From Bacilli bacterium (GTDB lineage Bacteria > Bacillota_I > Bacilli_A > RFN20 > CAG-826), in contig JAFSVB010000003.1 of assembly GCA_017450325.1 (NCBI GenBank), positions 1 through 34,761 of the forward strand: DNA of 34,761 nt. The letters are read 5' to 3'. Below, one piece after another: positions 15,741 through 23,661 of this stretch. The position numbers and the translations under genes are program-made. The notes under the pieces are model-generated. The model ran no database searches and was not told where the DNA came from. It saw nothing but the letters and a program-made list of their open reading frames with translations. How positions within the stretch are numbered: the stretch's first letter is position 1; each line of letters starts with the position of its first letter.

Positions 15741-16628
15741 ATGAAAAAGCAACACGAGAAACACAAGAAAGGGGCAGTGAGAAAACATCTGACCCTAGAG
15801 GAAATGGAACGCGCACGGCGCTGGGTGCAGGAATCCACTTTGATGGACGACGCGACCATGATGATGGCGGTGGAAGGCGACCTAGAGGCCGCGACCGCCA
15901 TGTTGAAGCCTCTTCTTCCCGAGGAAGACTTCACCTTAAAGGAGGTGAAAGTGCAATTCACCATTCCACCTTCCCAAGCGGATGGAAGGAGGGTGATCTT
16001 CGACGCTTTGGCATTGGACCAGAACGGGAACTCATTCGACATCGAAGTCCAAAAAGCGGACAAGAACTTCTCCGTTGAGCGGATGGTGTATTACGCCTGT
16101 TCCCTCGTGCACGCGAATGCCTTAAAACGAAAGGACGATTACGAGAAGTTCCGCCGCGTCGTCGTGGTGTTCTTTTGCGACGGGGATTTCCTAAGCACGA
16201 AAGTTCCGGTTTCAAGAATCGTCCCGGGTCTCACCGCGAACGATCAAATCACCGAGACATACGAGGACATGATGCTGATTCTCATCGCGAATATCCAATC
16301 GGGTGAGGCAAATGGAGAACTTGCGAAACTCTATGATGACATGAAGCAAGCCAACCCTGGCAAGATGAATGCATCGGCCCTTGCAAATGCCTTGGGCAGG
16401 GTCAAAAATAAGGACATGGATGAGATTACACTTCAGTGGGTCATCGACCACATGAGCAAGGACGAGTACGCGAAGTACAAGCAGGACATCGCGGAAGCCG
16501 AGAGAAGGGGCGCCGAGCGCATGCTCACAAAAATGCTAGCCCAAGGCCTCGTATCGCGCGAGGCGGCGATCTCCATCCTCGGCACGGACGAAGCGGGGCT
16601 GGAACGGCTCCTTGCGGAATATAAATAA
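15741..16628 (+). CDS. Rpn/PD-(D/E)XK nuclease family protein (putative transposase-like)
   Basis: This 295-residue protein matches the Rpn / PDDEXK_2 family, often annotated as recombination-promoting nuclease or putative transposase. The nuclease core is visible as Asp88 in VIFDALALD followed by DIEVQ at residues 100-104, the usual D...(D/E)xQ variant of PD-(D/E)XK. The C-terminal part is helical and charged and ends with a short segment near GLVSREAAISILG, common in Bacillota members. The ATG at 15741 follows a near-perfect AGGAGGTG (15729-15736); an upstream in-frame GTG at 15723 is not used. The gene stands alone between two terminators, and its codons are less C-biased than pnp. No flanking inverted repeats were seen, so mobility is not supported. 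Confidence 0.88.
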   Translation: MKKQHEKHKKGAVRKHLTLEEMERARRWVQESTLMDDATMMMAVEGDLEAATAMLKPLLPEEDFTLKEVKVQFTIPPSQADGRRVIFDALALDQNGNSFDIEVQKADKNFSVERMVYYACSLVHANALKRKDDYEKFRRVVVVFFCDGDFLSTKVPVSRIVPGLTANDQITETYEDMMLILIANIQSGEANGELAKLYDDMKQANPGKMNASALANALGRVKNKDMDEITLQWVIDHMSKDEYAKYKQDIAEAERRGAERMLTKMLAQGLVSREAAISILGTDEAGLERLLAEYK

Positions 16629-16650
16629 CAACTGTGCTGTCAATGCCGAT

Positions 16651-16676
16651 CGAGCCCGGGTTTATCCGGGCTTTTT
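16651..16676 (+). terminator. Rho-independent terminator after the Rpn-family gene
   Basis: AGCCCGG (16653-16659), a 6-nt loop and CCGGGCT (16666-16672) form a perfect 7-bp stem followed by a run of five T, 25 nt after the stop codon. Confidence 0.88.
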
Positions 16677-16693
16677 CATGTGTGCCCACGAGG

Positions 16694-16726
16694 ATAAAAG
16701 AAAGGCCACCCGAAGGTGACACTTTC
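16694..16726 (-). terminator. Terminator for the minus-strand lipoprotein gene, UUCG tetraloop
   Basis: On the minus strand GAAAG, a bulged T, GTCACC, the tetraloop TTCG, GGTGGC and CTTTC form an 11-bp stem (one G:U), followed by TTTTAT. It lies 20 nt beyond the stop of the lipoprotein gene and faces the terminator of the convergent Rpn-family gene. Confidence 0.85.
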
Positions 16727-16745
16727 TATATAAGGTCTCTAAATA

Positions 16746-17573
16746 TTACTGGGCGGCGGGCTCGGTGACGTAGACCTTGTATTCCTTGTTGACGTAGACG
16801 GTGTGCTCCCCAGCGACCTTGCAGGTGAACTCGGTGGAATCGCTATCGCCTAGGGGAAGGGCGGCGCCGTCGCCCTTGACGACGAGCTTGTCGCCGACCG
16901 CGAGGGTGACCTTGTAGACGGCCACGTCGTTGCCCGGGTTCTCCTCGGGCGTCACGCTGGCCTCGGCTCCGTTGACCTCGACCTTGAGGGTTTTCGCGGC
17001 AGGGGTCGGGGCGGCGGGGATGCCGACCCAGCAATCGGTCGCGCTGTTGATGTAGAACTCGTAGGTCCCATCGCGCGGGGCGACGAACTCGGTTCCGTGC
17101 TCTTCATCATCGTACGTAAACGGGACGGGGGTGCCGTCGACGGTGAGGACGATCTTGTCGTCCTTGACAAGGTCGAGCTTATAGTAGGCGAGGCAGGTCC
17201 AGCCTTCCTCCTTGAGGTCGACGAGGTCGAGCACGACGCCGTTTTTGGTGCCTGCGAAGACGTGGCTCACAGGGGCGACTCCACTAGAATCTTGAGCGGA
17301 ATCAGAAGAAATGTCCGGCGTTTGTTCGGAAGAAGTGGGCTCGGCGCTCTCTTGGCTTTGTTCCGAAGGGATGGACTCCTCGCTTTCCTGACTTTGCTCG
17401 GAAGGAATGGGATCCTGACTGGTTGTAGCCGGGGTAGAAGGGGTGACGATGGAAGTGGATGCGGGTTCCGTCGGGCTCGAGGTGGACGTGGGCGTTATGG
17501 CACGGTTGCCACAAGACGCGAGCAAGCACGCCGCGGATAAGAGCAAGACGGAAGAAAATTTGGTTTTCTTCAT
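16746..17573 (-). CDS. Surface lipoprotein with Ser/Glu repeat linker and two similar beta domains
   Basis: This 275-residue protein is not recognised as a named family. It has a signal peptide ending in LLASC (lipidated Cys21), then a long Ser/Thr/Pro/Glu linker to about residue 100 containing 12-residue repeats (IPSEQSQESEES, IPSEQSQESAEP and a weaker third). Two beta-rich domains follow (about 103-190 and 193-275) that resemble each other: the first ends in YEFYINSATDCWVGIPAAP, the second in HTVYVNKEYKVYVTEPA. Duplicated small beta domains on a linker suggest display at the cell surface and ligand, perhaps glycan, binding; that is inference. AAGGAGT 7 nt before the ATG fixes the start. It is monocistronic, with its own promoter and terminator. 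Confidence 0.82.
   Translation of the reverse strand: MKKTKFSSVLLLSAACLLASCGNRAITPTSTSSPTEPASTSIVTPSTPATTSQDPIPSEQSQESEESIPSEQSQESAEPTSSEQTPDISSDSAQDSSGVAPVSHVFAGTKNGVVLDLVDLKEEGWTCLAYYKLDLVKDDKIVLTVDGTPVPFTYDDEEHGTEFVAPRDGTYEFYINSATDCWVGIPAAPTPAAKTLKVEVNGAEASVTPEENPGNDVAVYKVTLAVGDKLVVKGDGAALPLGDSDSTEFTCKVAGEHTVYVNKEYKVYVTEPAAQ
17301..17408 (-). repeat. Tandem 36-nt repeats encoding the lipoprotein linker
   Basis: Three units encode residues 56-67, 68-79 and 80-91 of the lipoprotein. The first two differ at only two residues; the third keeps only the SSEQ core. Such in-frame repeats can change length by slippage. Confidence 0.7.
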
Positions 17574-17580
17574 TTCAAGA

Positions 17581-17606
17581 ACTCCTTAATACAAACAATT
17601 CTATCA
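17581..17606 (-). promoter_or_regulatory. Extended -10 promoter and ribosome-binding site of the lipoprotein gene
   Basis: On the minus strand TGATAGAAT (17606 to 17598) matches an extended -10 element, and AAGGAGT (17587 to 17581) lies 7 nt before the ATG at 17573. No good -35 is visible, which is usual with an extended -10. Confidence 0.5.
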
Positions 17607-17681
17607 TGGAAGCGGTTACATATGCTCACGAGCGAAGCATAAACTTAGATTTTGACATATGCATTTGCTCATTTTATAGAC

Positions 17682-17732
17682 AAAAAAGGCCTATTGTCTG
17701 AAAAATCGCGGGGAAGTTTCGTCGAATAGGCC
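17682..17732 (-). terminator. Terminator of the methyltransferase-like gene
   Basis: On the minus strand GGCCTATT (17732 to 17725) pairs with AATAGGCC (17695 to 17688), followed by six T. The 8-bp stem is perfect; the loop is long (29 nt). Confidence 0.65.
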
Positions 17733-17741
17733 GTAAAACGA

Positions 17742-18830
17742 TTAGATTTTCAATGTTTCGGCGATGGAGCGCAACGTCTCGTCGGAAAGAAGATGGGCGA
17801 GTTGCTCTTGGTTGCTTAGCTCGTAGTTCTTCAGGTGGAAGTGCAAGGCGCGAAGCAAGGAGTCGGAGAAGGTTTCCACGCTTTCGTATTCCGCGTCGCT
17901 GCTGCCATCGGATTCTTCGCCGATCAGGGCGATCACGTGGCGGCGCATGTATTCAAGGATCGCTTTTTCAATCCACACGTCGACTTCTTTGGCGAGGTCT
18001 TTTTTCCTTAATAACCTTATATATAAAGGGAGACCATCCGTCGCGTCGTGATGGAGGTCGGCGAAAAGGTAATCGTAAGGTTCCTTCGCCTCAAAGAGCA
18101 AGGCGTCCTCCAAAAGAAGAATCTCGACTTTCTCGGGATGGTCGAACAAAGGCAGGAACGCTTTCTTGAACAAAGAGACCACCGAGGGGTCGCGCTCGAG
18201 GACGGTCACGGAGGCGACCTCGTCTTTTCGCGACGCCATGAAGGCAAAGTACCCCATGCCAAGCCCCATCGTCAAGACGCGGCCATGGGCTTTTTGAATC
18301 GGCTCGGCCATGGTGTTGATCTCGTGGGGGATCAAGGACATATAGGTCGTTCCCTTTTGGCTGAGGGCGGGGTAGGGGAAGGCGCCCTTGAAAAAGCCGA
18401 TGGGGGAGTAACTCGCGTAGGGGCAAGAAGGGAGAACCTCGTCATAGACGAATAACTGATACGGCATATAGGACTTCATTTCTAAGGCCCAATCGCCGAT
18501 TTTCGTTTTCTTATTTACGATGCTGCATACTTTTTGATAATAGGGGTTGCCCTGATAGAAGCCCGCATCGAGCGCCTTTATCTCGTCTAAGCCATACCCG
18601 ACTTGGACGGAAGCGAGCATTTCCTTGGCCTCTTGGTCTAGAAGCGGGAGCAAAGCGCGACGATAGGCGGAGGAGGGGGTTTCTCCTTTGCCCATCGCTT
18701 TCACGGCTATGGAAAGCTCTTCCTCGCTCAAGGCAAAATAGCCTTCGTTGAGGATGTAATCGGCGGTTTCCGCCTCTTCGTTGACGGCTAATAGCTCGTC
18801 GAGGATATCGGGGGTTAAGGTGATTTTCAT
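17742..18830 (-). CDS. Class I SAM-dependent methyltransferase-like / spermidine-synthase-like protein
   Basis: This 362-residue cytoplasmic protein has a Rossmann-type core from about residue 180: VLTMGLGMGYFAF matches the glycine-rich nucleotide-binding motif I, and VTVLERDPSVVSLF the acidic motif II that binds the ribose of S-adenosylmethionine. LFADLHHDATDG resembles the later D-containing strand of spermidine-synthase-like folds. The first 170 residues are helical, charged and not recognised. No catalytic signature tells RNA, protein or small-molecule methylation apart. The start is supported by AAGGAA (18843 to 18838), 7 nt upstream on the minus strand. It is monocistronic and divergent from the GlpA-like operon. 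Confidence 0.75.
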   Translation of the reverse strand: MKITLTPDILDELLAVNEEAETADYILNEGYFALSEEELSIAVKAMGKGETPSSAYRRALLPLLDQEAKEMLASVQVGYGLDEIKALDAGFYQGNPYYQKVCSIVNKKTKIGDWALEMKSYMPYQLFVYDEVLPSCPYASYSPIGFFKGAFPYPALSQKGTTYMSLIPHEINTMAEPIQKAHGRVLTMGLGMGYFAFMASRKDEVASVTVLERDPSVVSLFKKAFLPLFDHPEKVEILLLEDALLFEAKEPYDYLFADLHHDATDGLPLYIRLLRKKDLAKEVDVWIEKAILEYMRRHVIALIGEESDGSSDAEYESVETFSDSLLRALHFHLKNYELSNQEQLAHLLSDETLRSIAETLKI

Positions 18831-18873
18831 GGGGAATTTCCTTGGATGCGGGAGGAGGCTCCCTCGTCACGAT

Positions 18874-18879
18874 ATTGTA
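18874..18879 (-). promoter_or_regulatory. Candidate -10 box of the methyltransferase-like gene
   Basis: TACAAT on the minus strand lies 43 nt before the ATG and would give a leader of about 37 nt carrying the AAGGAA ribosome-binding site. No convincing -35 was found. The rest of the 209-nt divergent intergenic region shows no supported gene. Confidence 0.35.
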
Positions 18880-19024
18880 CTTGTTCTGCTTCGAGGATGG
18901 TATCCTAGGCGCTTTCTTTGCCTTCGGGCACCTATGCGATGATAAAGATATATTGGGCACCAACTGTATTCCTAAAAACCGCGCTTTCCCCATTCACGTC
19001 CTCACGTTTTCGCTCCTACGGGCG

Positions 19025-19030
19025 TATAAT
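19025..19030 (+). promoter_or_regulatory. Consensus -10 box of the GlpA-like operon, nearly leaderless start
   Basis: A perfect TATAAT ends 9 nt before the ATG at 19040, leaving at most about 2-3 nt of leader and no room for a Shine-Dalgarno sequence. The context GGCGTATAAT resembles CGCGTATAAT before the GT2 gene. No TTGACA-like -35 is present at the usual distance. Confidence 0.65.
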
Positions 19031-19039
19031 GGGGCACAT

Positions 19040-20467
19040 ATGAAAGACATCATTATCATTGGAGCAGGTGCCATCGGCGCTTTCCTCGCCCGGAACCTCT
19101 CAAAATACGAGCTCAACGTCCTCGTAATCGAAAAGGAAAACGATGTCGGCGATGCCACGAGCATGGCCAACTCCGCCATCGTTCATTCGGGCTATGACCC
19201 CGTCCCGGGAACCAACAAGGCCCGCTTCAACGTGGAGGGCAACAAGCTCTTCCCGAAAATCTGCGAGGAGCTCGACGTCGAATTCGAGCAATGCGGTTCC
19301 TTGACCGTGGCCACCGAGCCGAAGCAGCTCGAGATGCTAAAGGAACTCGCTAGGCGCGGCGAGCTTAACGGCGTCCCCACCAAACTGCTCACCCCCGAGG
19401 AAGTAAAGGCCCTAGAGCCCAACATCACCCCCGAAGTCCAAGGCGCGCTTCTATGCCCGACCGCGGGCATCGTCAACCCCTTCACCCTCGTCGCCCATGC
19501 CTTCGAGAACGCCCTCGATAATGGGGTGGAGCTCGCCCTCGGCACGACCGTGACCGCCATCCGCCATGAAAACGGCCATTACCAAGTGCAGACCGACAAA
19601 GGCACCTTCGAGGCCAAAGTCGTCATCAACGCCGCCGGCGTGGCCGCTGACCATATCGCCTCCTTGGTCGAGGAAATCGATTGGTCCATCCAGCCGCGCA
19701 AAGGCGAATACTACGTCCTCGACCATTATGCCCCAGGCCTAGTGAACCACGTCCTCTTCCCGCTTCCAAGCGAAAAGGGCAAAGGCATCCTCGTCACCAT
19801 GACCACCGCGGGCAACTACCTCGTCGGCCCCTCGAGCGAATTCGTCGACGACAAGGACGACCATAGTACCGACCTACCGACCCTCGCGAACGTCAGGGCG
19901 CAGGCCACCAACATGGTTCCGAAAATTCCTTTCCGCGAGCAAATCCGCACCTTTGCGGGCCTTCGCGCGACCCCCTCGACCCACGACTTCATCATCGGCC
20001 CCTCCAAGAGCCACGAGGATTTCATCAACGTCGCGGGCATCGAGTCCCCGGGCTTAGTCTCCTCCCCCGCGATTGGGGAATACGTGGTGGAACATCTCGT
20101 CCGTCCCTTATTGGACCTCAAGCCCAAGAAATCCTATAACCCCTGCGTCAAGAAATACGTCACCCTCTCGCGTCTAAGCGAGGAGCAGAAGAAGGAAGTC
20201 ATCGCGAAGAACCCCCATTATGGCGAGATGATCTGCAACTGCGAGAAAGTGAGCCTTGGCGAGATCGAGGACGTCTTGTCCCGCTCGCTGCCGACCCTCA
20301 CCATCAAGGCCATCAAAAAGCGCACCCGCGCTGGCTTTGGCAAGTGCCAAGGAGGATTCTGCCAGCCCAAAGTGCTCTTCCTCCTCGCCAAGCATCTTGG
20401 CGTCTCGCCCCTAGAGGTCCTCTATGACCGCTCGGGCAGCGAAATCCTCGACAAGGAGGCCAAATAA
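19040..20467 (+). CDS. GlpA-like FAD-dependent oxidoreductase (glycerol-3-phosphate dehydrogenase family) with BFD-type Fe-S domain
   Basis: This 475-residue flavoprotein has an N-terminal FAD Rossmann motif (GAGAIG, residues 8-13), a DAO-type fold and a C-terminal BFD-like [2Fe-2S] domain with Cys399, Cys401, Cys436 and Cys441 (CNC and CQGGFC). This layout is that of anaerobic GlpA-type glycerol-3-phosphate dehydrogenases, which oxidise glycerol 3-phosphate to dihydroxyacetone phosphate; related 2-hydroxyacid oxidases look alike. The start at MKDIIIIGAGAIG agrees with the family and with the promoter; the frame stays open upstream to 18842 but that part is non-coding in character. The next gene begins 1 nt after the stop. 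No glycerol kinase or facilitator is nearby, so the substrate is an inference. Confidence 0.85.
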   Translation: MKDIIIIGAGAIGAFLARNLSKYELNVLVIEKENDVGDATSMANSAIVHSGYDPVPGTNKARFNVEGNKLFPKICEELDVEFEQCGSLTVATEPKQLEMLKELARRGELNGVPTKLLTPEEVKALEPNITPEVQGALLCPTAGIVNPFTLVAHAFENALDNGVELALGTTVTAIRHENGHYQVQTDKGTFEAKVVINAAGVAADHIASLVEEIDWSIQPRKGEYYVLDHYAPGLVNHVLFPLPSEKGKGILVTMTTAGNYLVGPSSEFVDDKDDHSTDLPTLANVRAQATNMVPKIPFREQIRTFAGLRATPSTHDFIIGPSKSHEDFINVAGIESPGLVSSPAIGEYVVEHLVRPLLDLKPKKSYNPCVKKYVTLSRLSEEQKKEVIAKNPHYGEMICNCEKVSLGEIEDVLSRSLPTLTIKAIKKRTRAGFGKCQGGFCQPKVLFLLAKHLGVSPLEVLYDRSGSEILDKEAK

Positions 20468-20468
20468 G

Positions 20469-21737
20469 ATGGAAACCCGTGACCTCGTGATCATCGGCGG
20501 TGGCTCCGCCGGCATGGCCGCCGCGGTGGCCGCCTACGACAAAGGCATCCGCGATATCCTCATCCTCGAGCGCACCGAGTTTCTCGGCGGCATCCTCAAC
20601 CAATGCATCCATAACGGCTTCGGCCTCACCCATTTCAAGGAAGAGCTGACCGGGCCTGAGTTCCTCACCCGCTTCGTGAAGCAGGTGCAGGAGCGCGGCA
20701 TCGAATACAAGCTCCACACCAACGTCGTCGCGGTGACCAAGGACAAGAAAGTCTCCTACGTCAACGCCAAAGACGGCGCGATCACCCTCCAAGCCAAGGC
20801 CATCGTCATGGCGGCGGGCTGCTATGAACGCAACGCCGGCGCCATCGGCATCCCCGGCGAGCGCCCCGCCGGCGTCATCACCGCCGGCCAAGCCCAGCTC
20901 TACCTCAACGAATACGGCTACCTCGTCGGCAAGAAGGTCTTCATCCTCGGCTCAGGCGACATCGGCCTCATCATGGCCAGGCGCATGACCCTCGAGGGGG
21001 CCAAGGTCCTCGGCGTCGCGGAGCTCATGCCCTATAGCAACGGGCTAAACCGCAACATCCAGCAATGCCTCATTGACTTCAACATCCCCCTCTACCTTTC
21101 CCATACCGTCTCCAAGATCATCGGCAAGGGCAAACTTGAGGCCATCGAGATCTCGCAGGTCGACGAGAAGTTCCGTCCCATCCCCGGCACGGAGAAGCGT
21201 TTTGACGTCGATACCTTGCTTTTGTCCATCGGCCTCATCCCCAACAACGACCTCCTCGATAAGGCGGGCGTCGCCAAGAGCAGCACGCGCGGCGCCTCCG
21301 TCGACGAGCACATGCAATCCATCAACGCCCCGGGCATCTTCTCTTGTGGCAACGTCCTCCACGTCCACGACCTCGTCGACTATGTCGTCGCCGAAGGAGC
21401 GGTGGCGGGGGAAGCGGCCGCGAGCTACCTTCAAGGCACCTTGAAGGAATCGGAAGGGCCTTGTTTGGAGACCGTCGCGGGCGAAGGGATCGGATACGTC
21501 GTCCCAAGCCGCATCAACCTGGCCAACGCGGGCGAGAACGTCGAACTGAAGTTCCGCGTCCGCAAGCCGAGCAAGAACGTCTACGTGACCTATTCCCTTA
21601 ACGGGCAAGTGCTCAAGAAGACATTGAAGCCCGCGATCATCCCGAGCGAAATGGAAATCGCGCGCTTGCCGCGCAACCTGCTCGGGGAAGAAGGCGGCAC
21701 CTTGACCGTCTCGCTGCTCGCGAAGGAGGAAAACTAG
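20469..21737 (+). CDS. NAD(P)/FAD-dependent oxidoreductase, partner of the GlpA-like enzyme
   Basis: This 422-residue two-dinucleotide-binding flavoprotein starts with an FAD motif (VIIGGGSAG, residues 7-15) and has a second Rossmann motif (FILGSGDIG near 157-165) for NAD(P)H, as in thioredoxin-reductase-like proteins. A typical CxxC redox pair is absent. Homologues commonly sit between a GlpA-like gene and a DUF1667 gene and are thought to pass electrons from the dehydrogenase to NAD or another carrier; that role is from context. The ATG is 1 nt after the preceding TAA, and the DUF1667 gene begins 1 nt after this stop, so the three are co-translated. An upstream in-frame extension to 20424 overlaps the preceding gene and is rejected. 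Confidence 0.88.
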   Translation: METRDLVIIGGGSAGMAAAVAAYDKGIRDILILERTEFLGGILNQCIHNGFGLTHFKEELTGPEFLTRFVKQVQERGIEYKLHTNVVAVTKDKKVSYVNAKDGAITLQAKAIVMAAGCYERNAGAIGIPGERPAGVITAGQAQLYLNEYGYLVGKKVFILGSGDIGLIMARRMTLEGAKVLGVAELMPYSNGLNRNIQQCLIDFNIPLYLSHTVSKIIGKGKLEAIEISQVDEKFRPIPGTEKRFDVDTLLLSIGLIPNNDLLDKAGVAKSSTRGASVDEHMQSINAPGIFSCGNVLHVHDLVDYVVAEGAVAGEAAASYLQGTLKESEGPCLETVAGEGIGYVVPSRINLANAGENVELKFRVRKPSKNVYVTYSLNGQVLKKTLKPAIIPSEMEIARLPRNLLGEEGGTLTVSLLAKEEN

Positions 21738-21738
21738 C

Positions 21739-22086
21739 ATGGCACGCGACTTAACCTGCATCATCTGCCCCCGTGGCTGCCACTTGCATATCGACGATAA
21801 CCTCAACGTCACCGGCAATTTCTGCCCCCGTGGCGCGGCCTATGCCAAGCAAGAGGTCCTCGACCCGCGCCGCACCCTCACCACGACGGTGCGCTGCAAG
21901 TCCCAATTGCTCGAGGTCTGCCCCGTCAAGACCAACGCGGCGATGCCCAAGGACAAGCTCTTCGAGGCGATGAAGGCCGTCAACGAGGTGACCCTCACCC
22001 CGCCCGTCCATATCGGCGACATCGTCATCAAGGACCTTTGCGGCACCGGCGTCGACCTCGTCGCCACCCGCGATATCGAGAAATAG
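21739..22086 (+). CDS. DUF1667 family cysteine-motif protein
   Basis: This small 115-residue protein begins with a cluster Cys7-x2-Cys10-x3-Cys14 and Cys29 (CIICPRGC, then FCPRG), the spacing of a [4Fe-4S] site. A later CPVKTNAAMPK and a C-terminal half with IGDIVIKDLCGTGVD complete the DUF1667 pattern. It lies last in the three-gene operon, where it may carry electrons between the two flavoproteins; this is inferred from linkage. A strong terminator follows 7 nt after the stop. Confidence 0.88.
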   Translation: MARDLTCIICPRGCHLHIDDNLNVTGNFCPRGAAYAKQEVLDPRRTLTTTVRCKSQLLEVCPVKTNAAMPKDKLFEAMKAVNEVTLTPPVHIGDIVIKDLCGTGVDLVATRDIEK

Positions 22087-22093
22087 CTTAGTT

Positions 22094-22128
22094 GCCTCGT
22101 GACGAGACGCTCGTCGCGGGGCTTTTTT
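22094..22128 (+). terminator. Rho-independent terminator of the GlpA-like operon
   Basis: GCCTCGTGACGAG (22094-22106) pairs along 13 positions, with three G:U pairs, to CTCGTCGCGGGGC (22110-22122), loop ACG, followed by six T. Confidence 0.93.
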
Positions 22129-22174
22129 GCGTCCCTCCAGGCCGCCCCCTCTTCCTTAAAGAGGGCGTTACGCG

Positions 22175-22180
22175 TATAAT
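22175..22180 (+). promoter_or_regulatory. Consensus -10 box of the GT2 gene, nearly leaderless start
   Basis: TATAAT in the context CGCGTATAAT ends 9 nt before the ATG at 22190, the same geometry as at 19025. There is no Shine-Dalgarno sequence between them. The promoter lies 47 nt after the terminator of the preceding operon. Confidence 0.65.
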
Positions 22181-22189
22181 CACGGCCGT

Positions 22190-23587
22190 ATGGAACAATT
22201 CTGGAACGCCATCTTGTCGTGGCTTAGAAACCTCATCGGCCTCGACCTGATGCTTTCCGCCATGGAAGAAGGACGCCCGATCCCCGCCCAGGCCTACCTG
22301 AACCTGGTCTTCTCGAGCATCACGCTGATCGTCGGCATCCTCGTCGCATATCGCACGCTTTACATGATTCTTGGCGTTTTCGGCCGCTCGCGGAAATATC
22401 CTAGCGCCCCCAAGGACAAACGCTATTGCTTCATCGTTCCCGCCCGCAATGAGGAGCTCGTCATCGGCAACCTCATCGACACCGTCCGCGCGATGGACTA
22501 CCCGCAGGAGCTCGTCGACATCATGGTGGTCGCGGATAACTGCGACGACGACGACAAGACCGCCGAGATCGCCCGCAGCAAAGGCGCCATCGTCATCGAG
22601 CGCCACGACATGGCCCATCGCACCTTGGGCTTTGCCCTCCAATACGCCTTCCGCGAATTCAAGAAGCAGGGGCATGACATCGAAAGCGAATACTACGCCT
22701 ATATCCGTCTCGACGCGGACAACATCGTCTCGCGCAACTACCTGACCAAGCTCAACGACTGCATGCAGAATTCCAATTTCGACGAGGCCATCACTTACCG
22801 CAACGCCAAGAACCTCGACGAGAACTGGATCGCGGCGATGTGTGGCATGAACGTCTATGTCAACGTCTTGGCCAACGCCCGCCCCCGCTCGATTTTGAAG
22901 ACCAACCAGCAAGTCTACGGCCCCGGCGCTTGCTTCCGCAGCTACCTTCTCAAGGACGGCTGGAACTGGACTGGCCTCACCGAGGACCTCGACATCGAGT
23001 CGGACATCACCTCCCGCGGCTACGTCACCGGCTATTGCGAAGAGGCGATGTTCTACGAAGAGGAGCCGACGGAAATCCGCCTCTTCGTCCGTCAGCAGAT
23101 GCGGTGGACCCGCGGCAACCTCATCTCCTTTGGCAAGTACGCCCCCGGCCTGCTCAAGTCCTTCTTCAAGAAGCCGACCTGGAGCAAATACGATATCTTC
23201 TGGCAGTTCTTCCCTTATTCCTTCGTGAGCTTCTACTTCACGCTCGCCTACCAGCTGATCTCCCTCGTCCTGTTCTTCATCTACGGCAATAACGGCTACA
23301 ACTGGTGGAGCTTCGGCAACTGGCTGCTCACCATGTTCGGCGGCATTTACGTCAGCAACCTCCTCAACGACGCCCTCACCGTCATCCGCGAATGGAAGAG
23401 ATTCCATCTAAGCGTCCCAAAGACCATCCTCTATATCTTCCTTTTCCCGATCTACCAGATCATCAACCTCCCGGTCTCTTGCGTGGCTGGCTTCATGAAA
23501 GTGCAATGGAAGCACATCGACCACCATTCGGTCGTCGACCCCGCGACGCTTGAAGAAGAAGAGGCTCGCCGCGCTGGAAAGAAGTAG
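22190..23587 (+). CDS. Membrane glycosyltransferase family 2 (cellulose/hyaluronan-synthase-like)
   Basis: This 465-residue processive-type GT2 enzyme has an N-terminal membrane segment (about 30-60), a cytoplasmic catalytic domain and three or more C-terminal membrane segments (about 333-440). The catalytic motifs are present: DADN at about 177, TEDLD at about 264 with the probable base Asp, and the Q-x-x-R-W motif as QMRWTRG at about 302-308. Such enzymes polymerise or transfer sugars from nucleotide-sugar donors to a growing glycan at the membrane. No other polysaccharide gene is close, so the product is unknown. It appears monocistronic and starts directly at its promoter without a ribosome-binding site. 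Confidence 0.9.
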   Translation: MEQFWNAILSWLRNLIGLDLMLSAMEEGRPIPAQAYLNLVFSSITLIVGILVAYRTLYMILGVFGRSRKYPSAPKDKRYCFIVPARNEELVIGNLIDTVRAMDYPQELVDIMVVADNCDDDDKTAEIARSKGAIVIERHDMAHRTLGFALQYAFREFKKQGHDIESEYYAYIRLDADNIVSRNYLTKLNDCMQNSNFDEAITYRNAKNLDENWIAAMCGMNVYVNVLANARPRSILKTNQQVYGPGACFRSYLLKDGWNWTGLTEDLDIESDITSRGYVTGYCEEAMFYEEEPTEIRLFVRQQMRWTRGNLISFGKYAPGLLKSFFKKPTWSKYDIFWQFFPYSFVSFYFTLAYQLISLVLFFIYGNNGYNWWSFGNWLLTMFGGIYVSNLLNDALTVIREWKRFHLSVPKTILYIFLFPIYQIINLPVSCVAGFMKVQWKHIDHHSVVDPATLEEEEARRAGKK

Positions 23588-23661
23588 GGAACGGACACCT
23601 TTGCTCATCGCTTCAACCCACCTCGGACGTGAATTCCGATAAAAGTTGGCCGTTGCTTCTT

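Noticed and set aside
15741-16628. Rpn-family gene as part of an insertion sequence
   Set aside because: No terminal inverted repeats, target duplications or second transposase gene were seen around it; both sides are ordinary terminators and promoters.
18842-19039. In-frame upstream extension of the GlpA-like protein
   Set aside because: The extension has no family similarity, covers the divergent promoter region including TATAAT at 19025, and the usual N-terminus MKDIIIIGAGAIG begins at 19040.
22088-23407. 439-codon minus-strand frame opposite the GT2 gene
   Set aside because: Shadow of a C-ending-codon gene; it would also run through the strong terminator at 22094-22128.
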